DNA of 64,000 nt from Martinezella tropici (lineage in GTDB: Bacteria > Pseudomonadota > Alphaproteobacteria > Rhizobiales > Rhizobiaceae), in the NCBI RefSeq assembly GCF_008370325.1, contig NZ_VNIP01000015.1, positions 124,001 to 188,000 on the forward strand, in the 5' to 3' direction. A model generated the notes under the pieces. The model ran no database searches. It saw nothing but the letters and a program-made list of their open reading frames with translations, and was not told the DNA's origin. Below, piece after piece: positions 59,330 to 64,000 of this stretch; positions within the stretch are counted from its first letter, which is position 1, and each line of letters opens with the position of its first letter. The position numbers and the translations under genes are program-made.

Positions 59330-61141
59330 CTACTGTGCCGAGGTGTCCCACCATGCGGGCAGGTAATAGCCATAGAGCGGCAATACGCCGGAATGGGCGA
59401 TATGGCTGCGCCGTGCCACCCACTGCTGTGCGATATGGTAAAGCGGCGCGATATAATAGCCTGAAATCAATACGCGATCGAAGGAGCGCACGGCGTCGCG
59501 GAAATCCTCGGCCGAATGGGCCGTCAGGAAGTGATTGATCAACGTATCGACGTCCGGATCTTCGACCCCGGCAAAGTTCAGGCTTCCCGGCATTTTGGCG
59601 GCGGCAGAGCCCCAGCGCGGCACCTGTTCGATGCCTGGCGACAGCGACGACGGATAGGATTTGATGATCACGTCATAATCGTAGTTCGTCGTGCGCAGCT
59701 GGTATTGCGAATCGTCGACGGTGCGGATCGTAACGGCAATGCCGAGCAGCGCCAGCGAGCGGCGATAGGCGATGGCAATACGCTCCTGATCCGCATTCTG
59801 CGTCATGATCTCGAAGCTGAGCTGCCGCCCAGCACTATCGACCATGCGTTCGCCCTTGATCGTATAGCCGCCCTGCTTCAGGAAATTGACGGCCTTGCGC
59901 AGAACCTTGCGGTCGCGGCCGGAGCCATCGCTGACAGGGAGTTTGTAGGTGCCATTAAGAACGTCGGCGTCGATACGATCCTTGATTGGGCCGAGCATCG
60001 CGAGCTCGTTGGCACCGGCAGGTACGCCGAAAGAGGACAGATCGGAATTCTGCCAGTAGCTTTCCGTTCGTGTATAGGCGCTGGAAGCCAGATTGCGATT
60101 GAACCATTCGAAATCGAAGGCGAGCGTCAGGCCCTTGCGCACATTCTTGTCGGCAAACATCGGCCGGCGCATGTTGAAGACGAAGCCTAGCATGCCGCTC
60201 GGCAGCTTCGGCGTAAACGTCTCCTTGACGACGGCGCCGGAGCCGACTGCCGGAAAGTTATAGGCCTGCTGCCAATGCGCGGGACTGCCGTCCGGGTAGA
60301 TATCGATATCACCCTTCTTGAAGGACTCGAATAAGGTCGTGTCCTGCAGGAAGTAGTTCACCACGATCTGATCGTAATTGTCGACGCCGACCTTCGTCGG
60401 AATGTCCTTGCCCCAATAATCGGGATTGCGCTCGAAGGTGATTCGCTGGCCGGGATCGACGCTTTTCACCCGATACGGGCCGGAGCCGACCGGAATACTG
60501 AGCGTGGTCCGGTCGAAATTGTCGGGATCGGTCGCATGTTTCGGCAGGATCGGCAGCGACGACGCGATGATGACAGGCGTTTCGCGATTGCCCTTCTCGT
60601 TGAATCGGACCATCACGCTACGCTCGCCGACCTTCTCGATCGAGCCGATCGTGTCGAGCCAGGACGAGAAGGGTATGCGTCCCTTCTCACGCAGGAGCTG
60701 GAAGGTGAAGACCACGTCGTCAGGCGTCACCGGCTGTCCGTCGGACCATTTGGCGGCGGGATTGAGATTGAACTGGATATAGCTCCTGCTGTCGTCCCAT
60801 TCGACGGTCTGTGCCAGTAATCCGTAAAGCGTGAAGGGTTCATCACGCGAGCGCAGCATTAGTGGTTCGTAGATAAGGTTGCCGAATTCCGGGTCCCACA
60901 TGCCGCGCGCCGTGGTGCGCATGCTCTTCAAAATGAAGGGGTTGAGGTTGTCGAAGGTGCCGACGACGCCATAGCTGATGCGCCCGCCCTTTTTCACATC
61001 CGGATTGACGTAAGGGAAATGCTTAAAGTCCGCCGGCAGGGCCGGATCTCCATGCGTGGCGATGCCATAGAGCGGCTGAGCCGCGGCGGCGTTGCACAAG
61101 GTTGCGAAGAGCAGGAAGGCAGCGATCCGGAGCGCTAGCAT
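59330..61141 (-). CDS. Periplasmic peptide/solute-binding protein (family 5)
   Basis: A 603-residue exported binding protein (signal peptide MLALRIAAFLLFATLCNAAAA) of the DppA/OppA/YejA class. The N-terminal GIATHGDPALPADFKHFPYVNPDVKKGG is YejA-like. Family blocks are WSDGQPVTPDDVVFTFQLL, GSGPYRV, FERNPDYWGKD and NVRKGLTLAFDFEW. No permease or ATPase lies beside it, so it must work with subunits encoded elsewhere. AAAGGAT lies before the ATG. Substrate likely an oligopeptide, but unproven. Confidence 0.92.
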   Translation of the reverse strand: MLALRIAAFLLFATLCNAAAAQPLYGIATHGDPALPADFKHFPYVNPDVKKGGRISYGVVGTFDNLNPFILKSMRTTARGMWDPEFGNLIYEPLMLRSRDEPFTLYGLLAQTVEWDDSRSYIQFNLNPAAKWSDGQPVTPDDVVFTFQLLREKGRIPFSSWLDTIGSIEKVGERSVMVRFNEKGNRETPVIIASSLPILPKHATDPDNFDRTTLSIPVGSGPYRVKSVDPGQRITFERNPDYWGKDIPTKVGVDNYDQIVVNYFLQDTTLFESFKKGDIDIYPDGSPAHWQQAYNFPAVGSGAVVKETFTPKLPSGMLGFVFNMRRPMFADKNVRKGLTLAFDFEWFNRNLASSAYTRTESYWQNSDLSSFGVPAGANELAMLGPIKDRIDADVLNGTYKLPVSDGSGRDRKVLRKAVNFLKQGGYTIKGERMVDSAGRQLSFEIMTQNADQERIAIAYRRSLALLGIAVTIRTVDDSQYQLRTTNYDYDVIIKSYPSSLSPGIEQVPRWGSAAAKMPGSLNFAGVEDPDVDTLINHFLTAHSAEDFRDAVRSFDRVLISGYYIAPLYHIAQQWVARRSHIAHSGVLPLYGYYLPAWWDTSAQ

Positions 61142-61405
61142 GGCATCCTTTCCGGTAAGGGTACGATTCGGCCGAACATTATCATGAGCGTGCCGAATTC
61201 AACACGCGACTGCGGAAATCTTAGGACTTGGCGGAAAAGACCAAAGAAAAGCTGGATATCCGTGCCAGTGCGATGTAACAGGGGTGCCGGGTTTCTCGGG
61301 TCATGTATTTGCCTTATTCATTCGACAGGTGGACGACGGTTTGACCCGAATTGCATGGGACGGCGCGCTGTCGTTTCGAAGCGGATTTCAGGAGGCGGTT
61401 TCGCT

Positions 61406-62065
61406 ATGATGTTCAAGACTGACAACAAAATGCGGGCAGGTCTCTCTGCTCTGGCTCTCATGATCGGCGCGGCCATGCCGGCTGCTGCCTTCGCTCAGGA
61501 CGCGTCCAACGCAGCTCCTGCCGATGGCGGCAACGATCCCAATCAGCCGCGCCTGGGCTGGTACAAGACCTGCACCAAGCAGGACGATGCCGATATCTGC
61601 ATCGTGCAGAACCTGATCATGGCCAACAATGGCCAGCTGGTCACGGCAGTCGGCCTCATCTCCGTCGATGGCAAGGTCAACCGCAAGATCCTGCAGATCT
61701 CCGTTCCCACGGCTCGCCTGATCCCGCCCGGCATCACCATGCAGGTTGATGGCGGCAAGGGCCAGAAGCTCGATTACGCCGTCTGCCTTCCGGACAAGTG
61801 CACGGCTGAAGTGCCCTTGACCGACGCCATGATCAACTCGCTGAAGAAGGGCACGGATGTGACCTTCACCTCGATCAACTTCCGCCGTGCGCCGAACCCG
61901 ATCAAGATTTCGCTCACCGGTTTTGGTGCCGCTTATGACGGTCCGGCAATCTCCGACAGCAAGCTCGCTGAAAGCCAGAAGAGCCTGCAGGACAGCATGC
62001 AGAAGAAGGCCGAGGAAGCACGCAAGAAGCTGGAAGACGCCCAAAAGGCCGCCAAGCAGCAGTAA
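61406..62065 (+). CDS. Invasion-associated locus B (IalB) family protein
   Basis: A 219-residue exported protein with a signal peptide (residues 9-31, ALALMIGAAMPAAAFAQ), then the IalB domain (LGWYKTCTKQDDADICIVQNLIM, GKVNRKILQISVPTARLIPPGITMQVDGG, AVCLPDKCTAEVPLTDAMI) with four conserved cysteines. The last 35 residues form a charged coiled coil (KSLQDSMQKKAEEARKKLEDAQ). In Bartonella IalB aids entry into red cells; in rhizobia the role is unknown. AGGAGG sits ten bases before the ATG at 61406. A strong terminator follows. Confidence 0.9.
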   Translation: MMFKTDNKMRAGLSALALMIGAAMPAAAFAQDASNAAPADGGNDPNQPRLGWYKTCTKQDDADICIVQNLIMANNGQLVTAVGLISVDGKVNRKILQISVPTARLIPPGITMQVDGGKGQKLDYAVCLPDKCTAEVPLTDAMINSLKKGTDVTFTSINFRRAPNPIKISLTGFGAAYDGPAISDSKLAESQKSLQDSMQKKAEEARKKLEDAQKAAKQQ

Positions 62066-62088
62066 GCTTCTAAAACTTTGCCTTATTG

Positions 62089-62117
62089 AAAAAGCCCGGA
62101 GCAATCCGGGCTTTTTT
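62089..62117 (+). terminator. Terminator of the IalB-like gene
   Basis: AAAAAGCCCGGA (62089-62100) pairs with TCCGGGCTTTTT (62105-62116) around GCAA, ending in six T. It lies 23 bases after the stop. Confidence 0.92.
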
Positions 62118-62144
62118 GCTGCTATCGACCGCATGTTGCAAATG

Positions 62145-62178
62145 AAAAAGGGAAGACGCTTGGGGCATCTTCCCTTTT
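62145..62178 (-). terminator. Terminator of hspQ
   Basis: AAAAGGGAAGA (62146-62156) pairs with TCTTCCCTTTT (62168-62178); on the minus strand five T follow. It lies 25 bases past the hspQ stop and faces the IalB terminator. Confidence 0.85.
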
Positions 62179-62202
62179 AAAAAGAACTTATCTGGCAGGC
62201 TC

Positions 62203-62532
62203 TTAGTGGGCGAAGCTCATCTTAGGTTTGAACTGGCCCGTCGGCGCCTGGTCGAAAATCTGGGCGATCTGCGGATTGCGGAGCGGGGCACCGCTCTCAT
62301 CGTTGATCAGATTCTGTTCCGATACGTAGGCGACATACTCAGTCTCGTCGTTTTCGGCGAGAAGGTGATAGAATGGCTGGTCCTTTTCGGGCCGCACTTC
62401 GGCCGGAATGGAATTCCACCATTCCTCGGTGTTTGCGAATTCCGGATCGACATCGAAGATGACACCGCGGAAGGGGAACATCCGGTGTCGAACCACGTCG
62501 CCAATATTGAATTTTGCGTTTCGTTGTTTCAT
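62203..62532 (-). CDS. hspQ: Heat shock protein HspQ
   Basis: A 109-residue DNA-binding/YccV-like protein. HspQ is known in E. coli as a heat-shock protein that adjusts Lon protease specificity. The typical blocks are FNIGDVVRHRMFPFRGVIFDVDPEFANTEEWW, QPFYHLLAENDETEYVAYVSEQNL and the C-terminal extension. The ATG at 62532 gives the family start (MKQRNAKFNIGD) and has AAGGAAG eight bases before it; a start 18 bases further upstream has no such site. Confidence 0.95.
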   Translation of the reverse strand: MKQRNAKFNIGDVVRHRMFPFRGVIFDVDPEFANTEEWWNSIPAEVRPEKDQPFYHLLAENDETEYVAYVSEQNLINDESGAPLRNPQIAQIFDQAPTGQFKPKMSFAH

Positions 62533-62711
62533 GGCACGACTTCCTTTCAAGCAATCATGTGGTGACTTTCACCACTGATATCAAGGATTTTGCCCCCATT
62601 CCTTCATTGAACTGTCACATTCGGCCCGGCTCTTCAACTGGACAGCGAGCGATAGCTCAATGCGAAAACACCATCGGGCGGGAGACCTGCCACCGGCTTC
62701 CCAATCATGAA

Positions 62712-62737
62712 GAAAGCCCCGGCAAGCCGGGGCTTTC
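62712..62737 (-). terminator. Terminator of glnA
   Basis: GAAAGCCCCGG (62712-62722) and CCGGGGCTTTC (62727-62737) form a perfect 11-base stem around CAAG. On the minus strand TTTCTTC follows. It lies 11 bases past the glnA stop. Confidence 0.88.
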
Positions 62738-62747
62738 GCATCCGCTA

Positions 62748-64000
62748 TCAGACCGAATAGTACATGTCGTATTCGACTGGATGCGGGGTCATTTCGAAGC
62801 GCATGACTTCCTGCATCTTCAGCTCGATGAAAGCATCGATCTGGTCGTCGTCGAAGACACCGCCGGCCGTCAGGAACTTGCGGTCCTTATCGAGACTTTC
62901 CAGAGCTTCGCGCAGCGAGCCGCAAACCGTCGGGATCTTCTTCAGCTCCTTCGGCGGCAGGTCGTAGAGATCCTTGTCCATGGCCTTGCCGGGATGGATC
63001 TTGTTCTTGATGCCGTCGAGGCCAGCCATCAGCATCGCGGCAAAGCCGAGATAGGGGTTGGCGGTCGGGTCGGGGAAGCGGACTTCGACGCGCTTTGCCT
63101 TCGGGTTGGTGCCGAACGGAATGCGGCAGGAGGCGGAACGGTTGCGGGCCGAGTAAGCAAGCAGAACCGGAGCTTCATAACCCGGGACGAGACGCTTGTA
63201 GGAGTTCGTCGACGGATTGGTGAAGGCGTTGATCGCCTTGGCATGCTTGATGATGCCGCCGATGTAGTAGAGGCAGCTTTCCGAGAGGCCTGCATATTCG
63301 TCGCCGGCGAAGGTCGGCTTGCCGCCCTTCCAGATCGACTGATGGACATGCATGCCCGAGCCGTTGTCGCCGAAGATCGGCTTCGGCATGAAGGTTGCCG
63401 TCTTGCCGTAGGCATTGGCGACCTGGTGCACGACATACTTGTAGATCTGCATCTTGTCGGCGTTGCGCACCAGTGTGTCGAACTTGATGCCGAGTTCGTG
63501 CTGGGCGGCTGCCACTTCGTGGTGATGCTTTTCGACGACGACGCCCATTTCGGTGAGAACCGTCAGCATCTCGGAGCGCATGTCCTGGCAGCTGTCGATC
63601 GGCGGGACCGGGAAGTAGCCGCCCTTGACGCGCGGACGGTGGCCGAGATTGCCCGTTTCGTAATCGGTGTCATCGTTGGACGGCAGTTCGCTGGAATCGA
63701 GCTTGAAGCCCGTATTGTACGGGTCAGCCTTGTACTTGACGTCGTCGAAAACGAAGAATTCGGCTTCCGGGCCGAAGAAGGCGGTGTCGCCGATGCCCGA
63801 GGCCTTGAGATAAGCTTCGGCCTTCTTGGCGGTGCCGCGCGGGTCGCGGTTATAGGCTTCGCCGGAGACCGGGTCGAGGATGTCGCAGAGGATCACCATG
63901 GTGGACTGCGCGAAGAACGGATCCATATGGACCGTGTCCGGATCGGGCATCAGCACCATGTCGGATTCATTGATGGCCTTCCAACCGGCAATCGAGGAGC
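62748..64000 (-). CDS. glnA: Glutamine synthetase type I, N-terminus outside window
   Basis: Makes glutamine from glutamate and ammonia. The visible 417 codons run from about the first metal-binding region to the stop; the true start lies right of the window, since the frame is open to 64000. GSI motifs seen are FGPEAEFFVFDDV, the active-site FMPKPIFGDNGSGMHVHQS, NRSASCRIP, and the adenylylation site with its Tyr in KDLYDLPPKE. GlnE can therefore switch it off. Its transcription is a likely NtrC target. Confidence 0.97.
   Translation of the reverse strand, partial: SSIAGWKAINESDMVLMPDPDTVHMDPFFAQSTMVILCDILDPVSGEAYNRDPRGTAKKAEAYLKASGIGDTAFFGPEAEFFVFDDVKYKADPYNTGFKLDSSELPSNDDTDYETGNLGHRPRVKGGYFPVPPIDSCQDMRSEMLTVLTEMGVVVEKHHHEVAAAQHELGIKFDTLVRNADKMQIYKYVVHQVANAYGKTATFMPKPIFGDNGSGMHVHQSIWKGGKPTFAGDEYAGLSESCLYYIGGIIKHAKAINAFTNPSTNSYKRLVPGYEAPVLLAYSARNRSASCRIPFGTNPKAKRVEVRFPDPTANPYLGFAAMLMAGLDGIKNKIHPGKAMDKDLYDLPPKELKKIPTVCGSLREALESLDKDRKFLTAGGVFDDDQIDAFIELKMQEVMRFEMTPHPVEYDMYYSV

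Noticed and set aside
1..64000. CRISPR array, prophage, integrase, conjugation or secretion-system genes
   Set aside because: No regularly spaced long repeats and no hallmark proteins were seen on either strand.

Overview
The window is chromosomal core DNA of a Rhizobium-group alphaproteobacterium. The main evidence is the gene order lpdA, lipA, cinA, ispDF, dusB(nifR3), ntrBC, ntrYX, dat, hfq, hflX. A bacterial phosphatidylcholine synthase, a fused IspDF, an HspQ next to glnA, and a palindromic intergenic repeat of a kind I recall from rhizobial genomes agree with this. The species is not determined; a Rhizobium close to R. tropici/R. etli is an inference. No prophage, CRISPR array, intact insertion sequence or conjugation gene was seen.

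Layout. 1-6.2 kb: end of lpdA, two small GlsB-like membrane proteins, lipoyl synthase, a VOC protein, a tandem pair of P-loop kinase-like proteins, a Coq10/RatA-like START protein, then cinA and ispDF on the minus strand. 6.4-16.7 kb: nitrogen regulation (dusB-ntrB-ntrC, ntrY-ntrX), dat, hfq and hflX, with repeated ATGA stop/start overlaps. 16.7-18.1 kb: mazG and a deaminase, minus strand. 18.4-23.4 kb: siroheme/sulfite reduction (cysG, DUF2849, cysI, DUF934) and ferredoxin-NADP reductase. 23.5-27.7 kb is the least ordinary part: a GntR regulator, a tRNA-Lys flanked by possible insertion-sequence debris, and several small orphan genes, including a 36-residue membrane protein. 27.9-32.8 kb: ccdA, an AEC transporter, a UbiH-type hydroxylase, pcs and a quinone reductase. 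32.8-43.0 kb: two adjacent ABC importers, one BMP/nucleoside-like and one YtfQRT-YjfF-like sugar system with its own GntR regulator. 43.1-55.2 kb: glmU-glmS, DUF502, a phytase-like secreted protein behind a Pho box, and recG facing sdhE-mfd. 55.6-64 kb: a TPR protein, a DUF6065-like protein, a divergent ridA/tetR pair over three tandem operators, a DsbA-like protein, an orphan peptide-binding protein, an IalB-like protein, hspQ, and glnA running off the right edge.

The genes connect as follows. NtrB/NtrC and glnA are parts of one nitrogen-assimilation circuit. hfq beside ntrYX adds post-transcriptional control. lpdA and lipA serve the 2-oxoacid dehydrogenases. cysG supplies siroheme to cysI. 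glmS and glmU make UDP-GlcNAc for the envelope. No complete new system is proven. The best leads are regulatory: the 26-bp triple operator at 57.8 kb, the Pho box at 47.37 kb, the 24-bp palindrome before fpr, the hairpin between glmU and glmS, a short leader ORF before hfq, and the small-protein region at 24-27.6 kb.
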